DNA from: JBHEBG01 sp046557915
GTDB lineage: Bacteria; Bacteroidota; Bacteroidia; Flavobacteriales; Flavobacteriaceae
Direction of reading: 5' to 3'
Length of the DNA: 64,000 nucleotides
NCBI RefSeq assembly: GCF_046557915.1
Contig: NZ_JBHEBG010000001.1
Coordinates: forward strand, 248,001 to 312,000
The notes under the pieces were generated by a model, which made no database searches, was not told the origin of the DNA, and worked only from the letters and a program-made list of their open reading frames with translations. This document shows, piece by piece, positions 9,219 to 16,288 of the stretch. Made by a program: the position numbers and the translations under genes. How positions within the stretch are numbered: the first letter of the stretch is position 1; each line of letters opens with the position of its first letter.

Positions 9219-9226
9219 CAAATATA
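9219..9226 (-). promoter_or_regulatory. Putative -7 element (TATATTTG) of the tetR-ABC-hlyD-tolC operon
   Basis: On the minus strand the sequence reads TATATTTG, matching the Bacteroidota -7 consensus TAnnTTTG. It lies 26 bp before the tetR ATG and 2 bp from the first TAGT-N3-ACTA box. No clear -33 TTG is found at the usual spacing; that region is occupied by the operator boxes. Confidence 0.5.
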
Positions 9227-9227
9227 A

Positions 9228-9282
9228 TAGTATTACTATCATATCTTAATAGTTTAACTAATGTTTAACAATAGTAAAACTA
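9228..9282. promoter_or_regulatory. Three phased TAGT-N3-ACTA operator boxes between tetR and the divergent gene
   Basis: TAGTATTACTA lies at 9228-9238, TAGTTTAACTA at 9250-9260 and TAGTAAAACTA at 9272-9282. Each is an 11-bp inverted repeat TAGT-N3-ACTA and the starts are exactly 22 bp apart, close to two helical turns. They fill the space between a TATATTTG element for tetR (9219-9226, read on -) and one for the gene at 9351 (9302-9309, read on +). This is the arrangement expected for cooperative binding by the TetR protein to both promoters; the link to TetR is inference from position. Confidence 0.7.
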
Positions 9283-9301
9283 ATTTGCAGTGTTTCCTTT
9301 T

Positions 9302-9309
9302 TATATTTG
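9302..9309 (+). promoter_or_regulatory. Putative -7 element (TATATTTG) for the gene at 9351
   Basis: TATATTTG matches the Bacteroidota -7 consensus. It lies 41 bp before the ATG at 9351, with the third TAGT-N3-ACTA box where the -33 element would be. Confidence 0.5.
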
Positions 9310-9350
9310 TTAAAGTGAAGTATGCTTACTTCGTAAAACAGAATTAAGAT

Positions 9351-9734
9351 ATGCGAATCTTGTTAACATTTATTGGTTTACTTATTTTTTGCGGATCGGT
9401 TTACGGACAACCAACGGACGAGGTCTACGTACTGGAGTCCTATGATTTTCAAACAGACCAATCGAGTTTTAGCAACAATAGCGCTGTTGGTATTTCACAA
9501 AAGAAAAAACTGATTAGACTTGGAGATTCTACAGTGAATATCATAAACATTTATGGGAGCAGTTTAATCATTGAACGAAAGGAAGAACTTTTAGACGGAC
9601 GCATACTTTTAACCCTTAGAAGACAAGATGGTAACAACTTCTATGGAAAATACCCTATAGTTAAGGCGAAAATAAACCGTGTAACGGACAATATATCAGC
9701 GATAACAAATAGTAGTTTAACTCCTACTGATTGA
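9351..9734 (+). CDS. Small exported protein, function unknown
   Basis: The 127-residue product has a signal peptide (MRILLTFIGLLIFCGSVYGQ) and a mature part of about 107 residues with alternating hydrophobic and polar strands and no cysteine. I do not recognise the family. It is transcribed divergently from the tetR export operon and shares its operator region, so it is a candidate member of the same regulon, for example a periplasmic protein made under the condition that derepresses efflux. Confidence 0.6.
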   Translation: MRILLTFIGLLIFCGSVYGQPTDEVYVLESYDFQTDQSSFSNNSAVGISQKKKLIRLGDSTVNIINIYGSSLIIERKEELLDGRILLTLRRQDGNNFYGKYPIVKAKINRVTDNISAITNSSLTPTD

Positions 9735-9777
9735 ACAAATGATGATGTTCTTTTAAAAATGTAAACAGTTCTCTGGT

Positions 9778-9841
9778 GCGCCAGCCGACCCAAATTAGTG
9801 TTCGCTAAATAAACAGGGTGTCCTCAGGCTGGCGCTTTTTT
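9778..9841 (+). terminator. Long-stem hairpin with U-tract, terminator or attenuator before the CutA-like gene
   Basis: GCGCCAGCC (9778-9786) pairs perfectly with GGCTGGCGC (9827-9835) and is followed by six T (9836-9841). Inside the 40-base loop ACCC (9788-9791) can pair with GGGT (9816-9819). A competing small hairpin, CTGG-TGCG-CCAG (9773-9784), uses the 5' arm of the terminator stem, so two exclusive folds are possible. It may simply end the upstream gene, or act as an attenuator for the gene at 9908. Confidence 0.55.
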
Positions 9842-9907
9842 AAGGCAAGGGCACTGTTTTACTATATTACAATACAGTCAGCGCTCTTTACCCAAACACT
9901 TAAAATT

Positions 9908-10225
9908 ATGATCTTGGTGCACATCATTACTAAAACCAAACCTCAGGCAATGCAAATCATTAATACCTTAATTACCAAAAATCTGCTTTACAATGCTACC
10001 GTATCGGAGAAAACCGTTTATGAAAGAAAAAAAGGCGGCAATACGTTGGGAAGCTCAAAACAAACATTGATTATTGGTAAGACCAAGGCACTGCTTTTTA
10101 GTGCCATTAATGAGGAGCTACGAAACAAATACCCTAAGAATATGCCTTTACTCTACTCCTTGCCCATTGTTTACGCAGATATCCATCAGGCCAAAGAACT
10201 AATGGAAAATACAAAAGAAATTTAG
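9908..10225 (+). CDS. CutA-like (PII/CutA-fold) small protein
   Basis: The ATG at 9908 gives a 105-residue protein starting MILVHIITKTKPQAMQI. An in-frame start at 9818 would lie inside the hairpin and is rejected. The pattern of an initial beta strand, an 'MQIINTLITKNLL' helix, a central strand with a basic loop and a final PLLYSLPIVYADIHQAKELM segment matches the CutA1 divalent-cation tolerance family, a trimeric ferredoxin-like fold related to PII. Similarity is modest. It ends 18 bp from the convergent lysR gene and lies in the SbtA permease locus, so a PII-like regulatory role next to the transporter is possible but unproven. Confidence 0.55.
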   Translation: MILVHIITKTKPQAMQIINTLITKNLLYNATVSEKTVYERKKGGNTLGSSKQTLIIGKTKALLFSAINEELRNKYPKNMPLLYSLPIVYADIHQAKELMENTKEI

Positions 10226-10243
10226 CCTCTTCCCATTATTGAG

Positions 10244-11167
10244 CTAGTACGCCTCAAACCAATCAAAGGTTTCTTTAATAATACTATCTTTTTCAGTATT
10301 AATATATTCCTTAAATGCCATAGCCGCGGGCGAAAGTTTTTTAGACCTCAACCAGATGAGATTCCAGGTAGTGCTTATGGGGAGGCCTTTTACCGGGATA
10401 ATTTGGACATCCTTGTTTTTTAAAGCATTCTTAATTCCAATCAGGGGCATAATAGAATAACCCAAACCAGCAATAACGGCCTGTTTTACAGCCTCATTGG
10501 AGGTTAATTCTATTTTCTTCTGTATAGACAATCCGCTTTTGAAAATAAAACTTTCCATAGCATTGCGGGTGGCCGAACCTTGTTCTCTAAAAATTAGTGG
10601 CAACTGCTCAAAAAGCCGTTTCCTACCCTGCTTGCTATCTATGTTTGCAGCAGCGCTACCTACAAAGAAAAGTTTGTTCTGCATAAGTTCTATACGCTCT
10701 ATCTTCATCTTTTTTGGCAAAACGGAGACCATGGCAAAATCAACATCGTTCTGTTCCAGACTTTCAATAACCTTAGCTTTATTGGTAACATCCATAACAA
10801 GATCCACGCCAGGATGCTTGCTCATAAAATTGGATAAGAAATAAGGTATAACGTATTTTGCGGTAGACACCACGGAGATCTTAAGGCGCCCTACGAGTTG
10901 TCCTTTATATGCAAGCGTTTTGTGATCTAGCGAATGTACTTCGTTCAAAACTTTTTCCGCGGCCAGTGCAATCTCCTGTCCAAACTCGGTTATGTACAAT
11001 TTTCTGCCTACGACCTCGGTCAAGGGGATGGAAAACTGATCCTGAAAATTTTTCAGTTGAATGGAAACCGCCGGCTGGGTAAGATACAACTCTTCTGATG
11101 CCTTGGTAATGCTCTGATTTTGTGCCACTTTCAGAAAAATTTGCAGCTGATGTAAAGTATAATTCAT
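10244..11167 (-). CDS. LysR-family transcriptional regulator
   Basis: A 307-residue LysR protein: N-terminal winged helix-turn-helix (LHQLQIFLKVAQNQSITKASEELYL then TQPAVSIQLKNF, about 5-43) and a periplasmic-binding-like effector domain from about 90 onwards (GRLKISVVSTAKYVIPYFL). It is divergent from the operon that ends in the SbtA-type bicarbonate permease, the layout seen for CbbR/CmpR-type regulators of inorganic-carbon genes. That assignment is by context; the protein could also sense another small metabolite. Confidence 0.88.
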   Translation of the reverse strand: MNYTLHQLQIFLKVAQNQSITKASEELYLTQPAVSIQLKNFQDQFSIPLTEVVGRKLYITEFGQEIALAAEKVLNEVHSLDHKTLAYKGQLVGRLKISVVSTAKYVIPYFLSNFMSKHPGVDLVMDVTNKAKVIESLEQNDVDFAMVSVLPKKMKIERIELMQNKLFFVGSAAANIDSKQGRKRLFEQLPLIFREQGSATRNAMESFIFKSGLSIQKKIELTSNEAVKQAVIAGLGYSIMPLIGIKNALKNKDVQIIPVKGLPISTTWNLIWLRSKKLSPAAMAFKEYINTEKDSIIKETFDWFEAY

Positions 11168-11178
11168 AAGATATATTA

Positions 11179-11189
11179 ATGTATTACAT
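11179..11189. promoter_or_regulatory. ATGTA-T-TACAT inverted repeat, candidate LysR site
   Basis: An 11-bp palindrome ATGTATTACAT lies 12 bp upstream of the lysR start and about 95 bp upstream of the divergent gene at 11284. It contains the T-N-A spacing typical of LysR boxes and sits where an autoregulatory site would be. The surrounding DNA is very AT-rich, so chance is a real alternative. Confidence 0.4.
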
Positions 11190-11283
11190 AATAAATATAA
11201 ATAAAAATTAATGAATTTAATATGAGAACTTTGCTGCGTGGTCTGTTAATCCACACAAAAATATAAACATAAAACATTTATCC

Positions 11284-11592
11284 ATGAAAACTTTAGAATT
11301 AGAAAAAGAAGTGAAAACAGTGCAGAAAATCCAATTGGTAGAGGGAGAATTTACACCCTTTGAGGCACTAGATGTGGTTGTTTCTCTTTTAGAGGAAAAA
11401 ATCAATTTTCACAAACTACAAAGGCTAAAACTTTATGAAGGCAACTGCGACACTCCTACTTCTTATACTGACGGCCGTATTAAAGAGTTAGAGAAAGAAA
11501 AAGATATCGCCAAAGCGTTTATAGCAAGTGTTAGGCACAATGGCAACAAACTAAGGATTAACGGGGTATTGGAAATAACCACCGCCGTATAA
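11284..11592 (+). CDS. Conserved small protein, paralogue A of the SbtA operon, function unknown
   Basis: This 102-residue, Glu/Lys-rich cytosolic protein is clearly related to the product of the gene at 11876: IQLVEGEFTPFEALDVVVSL and INFHKLQRLKL here correspond to IKLVKGAFEPADAADVILSL and IKFHTIQSLNL there, and both end in a strand with I.I.G/S..EIT. The sequence suggests a helical protein with a central coiled segment. It is the first gene of the operon leading to the SbtA-type permease and is divergent from lysR. I do not recognise a named family. Confidence 0.7.
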   Translation: MKTLELEKEVKTVQKIQLVEGEFTPFEALDVVVSLLEEKINFHKLQRLKLYEGNCDTPTSYTDGRIKELEKEKDIAKAFIASVRHNGNKLRINGVLEITTAV

Positions 11593-11685
11593 AAGTTTCA
11601 AAGAGACAATATGCACCATAATGGGCAAGTTTATCGAGTGTCTTTTAAACCCACTACACTAAAAAATCATCTTTAAAAACAAAAT

Positions 11686-11862
11686 ATGTTTCGATCAAAA
11701 TTACAGTTTTACCAAAGCCTAGGCTTACTAATATTTGCAATAATTATGCTCTTCAGCTACTTAAACAACAATATGTTTATGGACAAACTTTTGGTGTCCG
11801 GATCCATACTTTCCTGCATACTTCTGGTAAGGACGTTGGGAAACAATGATCTTAAGCAATAA
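11686..11862 (+). CDS. 58-residue membrane microprotein
   Basis: A short reading frame from ATG 11686 to TAA 11860-11862 encodes 58 residues with two hydrophobic helices (about 11-26, SLGLLIFAIIMLFSYL, and 35-49, LLVSGSILSCILLV) separated by a short polar turn (NNNMFMD). A basic N-terminus (MFRSKLQ) fits insertion with the N-terminus inside. It sits between the two paralogous small genes and overlaps the beginning of the longest reading of the second. Its position and clean two-helix layout argue that it is real, perhaps a helper of the permease. Confidence 0.6.
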   Translation: MFRSKLQFYQSLGLLIFAIIMLFSYLNNNMFMDKLLVSGSILSCILLVRTLGNNDLKQ

Positions 11863-11875
11863 CGGATGGCATAAA

Positions 11876-12283
11876 ATGATGAAGAAGTTACTGCTTAGGG
11901 CGCGGAAATTGATACTTGGCAATAAAGCCACGGTGCAGAAGCAGAAAAACATTGGAACGGCGTTCATGGCCAAAAGCATAAAATTGGTAAAGGGTGCTTT
12001 TGAACCAGCGGACGCCGCCGATGTAATATTATCATTGATCAATGACAAAATAAAATTTCATACCATACAATCATTGAACCTTAAAAAAGGCAGTACCGAA
12101 GACCAAGAACGTTCTGAACAGCGTATAACCGAATTGACAAAAGCTAAAAAAATGGTTACGGAACTAGTGGTAATTGCAAGGGATCAAGGTTTTGAGATTG
12201 AAATAGATAGCAACATAGAAATTACTTTGAAAAATAACAAAAACCGTACTAAACCTTTAAATGGATCTACATTTATTAATTGA
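11876..12283 (+). CDS. Conserved small protein, paralogue B of the SbtA operon, function unknown
   Basis: A paralogue of the product at 11284 with a longer basic N-terminus (MMKKLLLRARKLILGNK). The start is put at 11876, after the end of the microprotein; an ATG at 11846 lies inside that gene and one at 11966 (MAKSIKLV) would give just the shared core. The core is about 85 residues and the C-terminus carries a basic tail. Its end overlaps the start of the permease by 23 bp, so translation is probably coupled. Duplication followed by divergence within one operon suggests two subunits or two regulatory partners. Confidence 0.65.
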   Translation: MMKKLLLRARKLILGNKATVQKQKNIGTAFMAKSIKLVKGAFEPADAADVILSLINDKIKFHTIQSLNLKKGSTEDQERSEQRITELTKAKKMVTELVVIARDQGFEIEIDSNIEITLKNNKNRTKPLNGSTFIN

Positions 12284-13226
12284 CAATCTTACCAACCCTG
12301 CCCTTCTTTTTTTCTTTCTTGGAATAATCGCCGTTCAACTAAAAAGCGATTTGGAAATACCTTCAAATTCATCAAAATTTATCTCCTTGTACCTTTTATT
12401 TTCCATTGGTTTCAAGGGAGGACAAGAGTTGGCCCATAGCAACCTAAACATGGAAATACTTTGGTCGCTTGTACTAGGAATTGTGCTTGCACTGCTGGTA
12501 CCCGTATACACCTATTTCATTTTAAGAAGAAAGTTTACCGTGGAGAATTCGGGGGCAATTGCTGCTACATACGGCTCTGTAAGTGCTGTAACCTTTGTTA
12601 CGGCGGTTTCGTTTCTAGAAATGGAACAAATAGACTTTGGCGGGCATATGGTAGCGGTAATGGCACTGATGGAAGCGCCATCGATCATCATAGGCGTGCT
12701 ATTGATTGCTTTTTTTACCAAAAACAAAAAAAAAGAAGGTGTAGCTTTAAATGGCGTGTTTAGACATTCACTAACCAATGGCAGCGTATTGCTTATTCTG
12801 GGAAGTTTAATCATCGGGTTTATGGCCAGCGAGCAACAGGCAAGGGGTATTCAACCCTTCACTACGGACATTTTTAAGGGGTTTTTGGCCGTATTCCTTT
12901 TGGACATGGGTATAACCAGCGGTAAAAAACTTTCTACCTTTCTTAAAAAAGGTTGGTTCGCCTTCTTGTTCGCTATAATAGTTCCCATAATAAATGGATG
13001 TTTGGTGGCCGTTGTGAGTGGTACTTTTATAGACGGACTGGGCAACCGGTTCCTTTTTGCCATACTGGCGGCAAGCGCTTCCTATATTGCGGTTCCTGCG
13101 GCCATGCAGTTGGCAGTCCCCAAAGCAAATCCAAGTTTATACATTCCCATGGCCTTGGCAATTACCTTCCCCTTCAACATTACCTTGGGGATGCCTCTTT
13201 ATTTGTTTATTATTCAAACTTTTTAA
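12261..13226 (+). CDS. sbtA: Sodium-dependent bicarbonate permease, SbtA family
   Basis: A 321-residue polytopic membrane protein with about ten helices. It matches the SbtA/DUF897 family, including LFSIGFKGGQELA, the AATYGSVSAVTFVTAVSFLE repeat region and the second-half ASASYIAVPAAMQLAVPKANPSLYIPMALAITFPFN segment that mirrors it. SbtA takes up HCO3- with Na+. In a heterotroph it would feed anaplerotic carboxylases. The usual PII-type partner SbtB is not recognisable here; the CutA-like and paralogous small proteins nearby are candidates to fill that role. Confidence 0.88.
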   Translation: MDLHLLIDNLTNPALLFFFLGIIAVQLKSDLEIPSNSSKFISLYLLFSIGFKGGQELAHSNLNMEILWSLVLGIVLALLVPVYTYFILRRKFTVENSGAIAATYGSVSAVTFVTAVSFLEMEQIDFGGHMVAVMALMEAPSIIIGVLLIAFFTKNKKKEGVALNGVFRHSLTNGSVLLILGSLIIGFMASEQQARGIQPFTTDIFKGFLAVFLLDMGITSGKKLSTFLKKGWFAFLFAIIVPIINGCLVAVVSGTFIDGLGNRFLFAILAASASYIAVPAAMQLAVPKANPSLYIPMALAITFPFNITLGMPLYLFIIQTF

Positions 13227-13347
13227 AAAATAGCTCCCAAATTTTATTGCCCAAAGGTTTCGTTTTTTAATTTTAACCCAAGACACTTATAAACGATAAT
13301 TGATGTTGCCATTAATTTTAATAACTTAACCTAGGGGGCAAACTATT

Positions 13348-13911
13348 ATGGAAAAACATAGATGTGGCTGGTGTGTTGGTGACGAACTCTACGAATCTTA
13401 TCACGACCTGGAGTGGGGCGTGCCAGTGAGAGATGAACAGATGTTGTTCGAATTTTTGGTATTGGAAACCTTTCAGGCAGGGTTAAGTTGGATTACCATA
13501 CTTAGGAAACGCGAGAATTTTAGAAACGCTTTCGACAATTTTGATTACAACAAAATTGCAACGTACAACGAACCCAAAATTCAAGAATTATTGCAAAACG
13601 CAGGCATTGTAAGGAATAAACTAAAGGTTAGGGCAACAGTTTCCAATGCGCAGGCTTTTTTAGTGGTACAACAAGAATTTGGTAGTTTCAGTAAGTACAT
13701 TTGGGGGTTTGTTAATAGTACCCCCGTAAAAAACTCCCTGCTGCATTATAAGGATGCCCCTGCCAAAACTGAGTTATCGGATATTTTAAGCAAAGATCTT
13801 AAAAAAAGAGGCTTTAAATTTGTGGGTAGTACGGTGGTATATGCACTTATGCAAGCTACCGGTATGGTGAATGATCATGAGGTAAATTGTTTTAGGTATG
13901 ATGAAGTATAG
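13348..13911 (+). CDS. tag: DNA-3-methyladenine glycosylase I
   Basis: Tag excises 3-methyladenine from alkylated DNA in base excision repair. The 187-residue protein has the family's N-terminal CGWCVGDELYESYHDLEWGVP motif and FQAGLSWITILRKRENFR segment, and ends with the VNDHEVNC motif; Cys6, His19 and the C-terminal His and Cys are the expected zinc ligands of this group. The TGMVNDH region is complete, so the gene appears functional. Its last 14 bp overlap the next gene. Confidence 0.93.
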   Translation: MEKHRCGWCVGDELYESYHDLEWGVPVRDEQMLFEFLVLETFQAGLSWITILRKRENFRNAFDNFDYNKIATYNEPKIQELLQNAGIVRNKLKVRATVSNAQAFLVVQQEFGSFSKYIWGFVNSTPVKNSLLHYKDAPAKTELSDILSKDLKKRGFKFVGSTVVYALMQATGMVNDHEVNCFRYDEV

Positions 13912-14482
13912 TCTATTTTTAATACTCTTTCTTTTCATAAGCTTTGGTGTTTTTGCACAAAACAAATACGAAAGGGAACATCGTATCCTTAAGAAACAGT
14001 TTCCCAAGAATGCCTTGGCATTTGTGGAGGCTAAGCTAGAAGGAGCAAAACGAGTGAGGTTTTATAGGGAACTTGATAGTGCCAAAACCAGCTTTGAGGT
14101 AAAATTTAAAAAAGATCGGTTGCATTATAGTGTGGAGTTTGATGAAAATGGGAACCTAGAGGATGTAGAAATAACGATAAGCGAGATTGATTTACCCAAT
14201 GAAAGTTGGGCAAACATAAAAGCATACCTCAACAAGAACTTTAAAAAGACCAAAGTTCGAAAAATACAACAGCAATACACCACCTCGGGTCATCAAACCT
14301 CTGAGGAAACTTTAAGAAATGCATTTCAAAACCTTTTGATTCCTTCGCTGAATTACGAAATCATCGTAGCCGGAAAAAAGCGGAAAAATTTTGAGCTTTT
14401 CGAGGTCCTTTTTGACGCCTCTGGGAATTTTATAAAAATCCGAAAGTCGCTTCCTGCAAATTATGATCATGTCCTATATTAA
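13898..14482 (+). CDS. Exported PepSY-like hypothetical protein
   Basis: The 194-residue product starts with a signal peptide (MMKYSLFLILFLFISFGVFAQ). The mature part has two copies of a strand-rich unit: FEVKFKKDRLHYSVEFDENGNLEDVEI and FELFEVLFDASGNFIKI, each separated by helices, in the style of PepSY-like/BLIP-like periplasmic proteins. The function is unknown. It overlaps tag by 14 bp and the following outer membrane gene by 20 bp, so the three form one tightly packed operon. Confidence 0.6.
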   Translation: MMKYSLFLILFLFISFGVFAQNKYEREHRILKKQFPKNALAFVEAKLEGAKRVRFYRELDSAKTSFEVKFKKDRLHYSVEFDENGNLEDVEITISEIDLPNESWANIKAYLNKNFKKTKVRKIQQQYTTSGHQTSEETLRNAFQNLLIPSLNYEIIVAGKKRKNFELFEVLFDASGNFIKIRKSLPANYDHVLY

Positions 14483-15152
14483 AAAGGGGGTCTTTATATT
14501 TATATTGTTAAACTTATCTTTTTTAAGGGCCCAAGAACATTTTACAGGATACTGGCAACCGCAAATAGCGCTTAATTATAAGCTAACCGATGATTATTCT
14601 CACAATTTTTCTGTTAGCCAACGCAATTATATATACAAAAGCGAAACCGTTCGATTGGAGGCAAGACAGATTGACCTAGCTCATTTCTCAACTTTCAAAA
14701 CAAGCGATAACAAGAGTTTCGGATTTGGAATTCAATATAGATTCCGAGCAATTTTTGAAGATGAAAAACAAAATGAACTAAGACTTACCCAGCAGTTTAA
14801 CGTTGTGCATAAATGGGGTAATGTTAGACTGGGGCATAGATTTAGGGTAGAACAGCGAATTACATCTTCCCTCACCATGCACAGATTTCGCTATCGTTTC
14901 GCATTGGATACGCCATTGCAGGGAGAGAAATTAGATATAGGAGAGCCATATTTGGTTGGAGCAATTGAAAGCCTCCTAAGCCTGGCACGGTCTAACGCTC
15001 CCATGTACGATCAGCGGATTACCATAAATCTGGGATGGTTATTAGCCAAAAAAACAAAACTTCAGACCGGATTGGAATATCGGTTTGAAGACTATACCAA
15101 GAATACGGAAAACACGCTCTTTGTTCTTTCCTCCCTAATTTTTTCCCTTTAG
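14463..15152 (+). CDS. DUF2490 outer membrane beta-barrel protein
   Basis: The 229-residue product has a signal peptide (MIMSYIKKGVFIFILLNLSFLRAQ; a second ATG at 14469 is an equally good start) followed by GYWQPQIALNYKLTD and a series of amphipathic beta strands that alternate aromatic and charged residues (FGFGIQYRFRAIF, VRLGHRFRVEQRI, HRFRYRFALD), ending in a hydrophobic strand with a terminal aromatic-containing segment. This is the DUF2490 pattern. Overlap with the exported gene before it suggests that the two work in the same envelope process. It converges on aat with an 18-bp overlap. Confidence 0.82.
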   Translation: MIMSYIKKGVFIFILLNLSFLRAQEHFTGYWQPQIALNYKLTDDYSHNFSVSQRNYIYKSETVRLEARQIDLAHFSTFKTSDNKSFGFGIQYRFRAIFEDEKQNELRLTQQFNVVHKWGNVRLGHRFRVEQRITSSLTMHRFRYRFALDTPLQGEKLDIGEPYLVGAIESLLSLARSNAPMYDQRITINLGWLLAKKTKLQTGLEYRFEDYTKNTENTLFVLSSLIFSL

Positions 15153-15776
15153 TAATTTCACAAATTGCGTCCTAGGAATCTCTTCGGCTCCAAGGCTTTC
15201 CAAATGTTTGGTATGTAACTGACAGTCTATGAATTTATAGCCGTTTTTTTGTAGTTCCCCAGCTAATTTGATTAAAGCAAATTTAGAGGCATTACTGGTT
15301 TTGCTGAACATACTCTCTCCACAAAACACATTTCCAAGATCTACACCATACAAACCACCGACCAAGTTGCTATTCTCCCATACCTCATAGGATACGGCAT
15401 AGCCTTGCCGGTGCAATCTCTTGTAGGCGAATTGCATTTCGGTGGTTATCCATGTACCTTCTTGCCCGTCCCTAGCTATGTTGGCGCACTGCAAAAGTAC
15501 TTCCTCAAATTTTTGGTTTTTAGTCAGCTTAAACCGATTGCTTGCCAGTATCTTCCGCATACTCTTGGATATCCTGATCTTTTCCGGAAAGAGTACCATT
15601 CTAGGGTCTGGGCTCCACCAAAGAATTAGGGTATCTTCACTAAACCATGGAAAAATGCCATTTCTATAGGCCAATAGAAGACGTTCTGGAGACAAATCAC
15701 CTCCAACGGCCAACAAACCTTCCATATTGGCTTCTTCTACCGGCGGAAATTCTAATTTTTCGCTTAAAAAGAACAT
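15135..15776 (-). CDS. aat: Leucyl/phenylalanyl-tRNA-protein transferase
   Basis: Aat adds Leu or Phe from charged tRNA to the N-terminal Arg or Lys of proteins, making them N-degron substrates for ClpS/ClpAP. The 213-residue protein shows FPPVEEANMEGLLAVGGDLSPERLLLAYRNGIFPWF and WWSPDPRMVLFPE near the N-terminus and FIDCQLHTKHLESLGAEEIPR near the end, all hallmark segments of the family. The length is slightly below that of E. coli Aat (234). Confidence 0.95.
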   Translation of the reverse strand: MFFLSEKLEFPPVEEANMEGLLAVGGDLSPERLLLAYRNGIFPWFSEDTLILWWSPDPRMVLFPEKIRISKSMRKILASNRFKLTKNQKFEEVLLQCANIARDGQEGTWITTEMQFAYKRLHRQGYAVSYEVWENSNLVGGLYGVDLGNVFCGESMFSKTSNASKFALIKLAGELQKNGYKFIDCQLHTKHLESLGAEEIPRTQFVKLLKGKN

Positions 15777-15907
15777 AGCGTTGCTCTTTTTATTATTTTT
15801 TTGATAGTCCCCTTTTTTATAACTGTTATGGAGCTAAAACTTTAGTCAAATGAACACAACCAATCCTTTATATAAACAGTTCTGTTAAACGAAGATGTAC
15901 AATCTAA

Positions 15908-16285
15908 CTAAAATGGAAGATCATCATGATCTTCTTCATTTAGATTGTCGGCCGGTTCAAAAGCTTCCATTGGTGGTACCGGAGGAATATTATCTGCTCC
16001 TGCTTCGGTTTGTAGGCTCTCTATACGCCACCCCTGAATTGAGTTGAAATATTTGGTTTCTCCCTGGGCATTTGTCCATTCCCTGCCTCTTAGGTTGATA
16101 CTTATCTTTACGTCTTGTCCTTCGCTATAGCTATTTAAAAGATCACATTTATCCTGAACAAATTCTACCATAATATGTTGCGGGTATTGTTCTTCGGTTG
16201 TAATCACCACTTCACGTTTTCTAAAACCATTGTTTCCATAGGTTTTAGTTTCATCAATTAATTTAATTTTACCTTGTACTTCCAT
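15908..16285 (-). CDS. DUF3127 protein, OB-fold-like with an SSB-type acidic tail
   Basis: A 125-residue cytosolic protein. The first 90 residues (VQGKIKLIDETKTYGNNGFRKREVVITTEE...KYFNSIQGWRIE) match DUF3127 and have the strand layout of an OB fold. It ends in a proline-rich linker and the tip NEEDHDDLPF, which closely resembles the C-terminal tip of bacterial SSB; the true SSB in this window (42500) ends GQDDDLPF. A role at single-stranded nucleic acid or in recruiting SSB partners is therefore suggested. It is 3 bp from the flavin reductase gene upstream. Confidence 0.8.
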   Translation of the reverse strand: MEVQGKIKLIDETKTYGNNGFRKREVVITTEEQYPQHIMVEFVQDKCDLLNSYSEGQDVKISINLRGREWTNAQGETKYFNSIQGWRIESLQTEAGADNIPPVPPMEAFEPADNLNEEDHDDLPF

Positions 16286-16288
16286 TTT

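Noticed and set aside
13227..13347. Gene or structured RNA between sbtA and tag
   Set aside because: Only AT-rich sequence with no frame or stable stem was seen.
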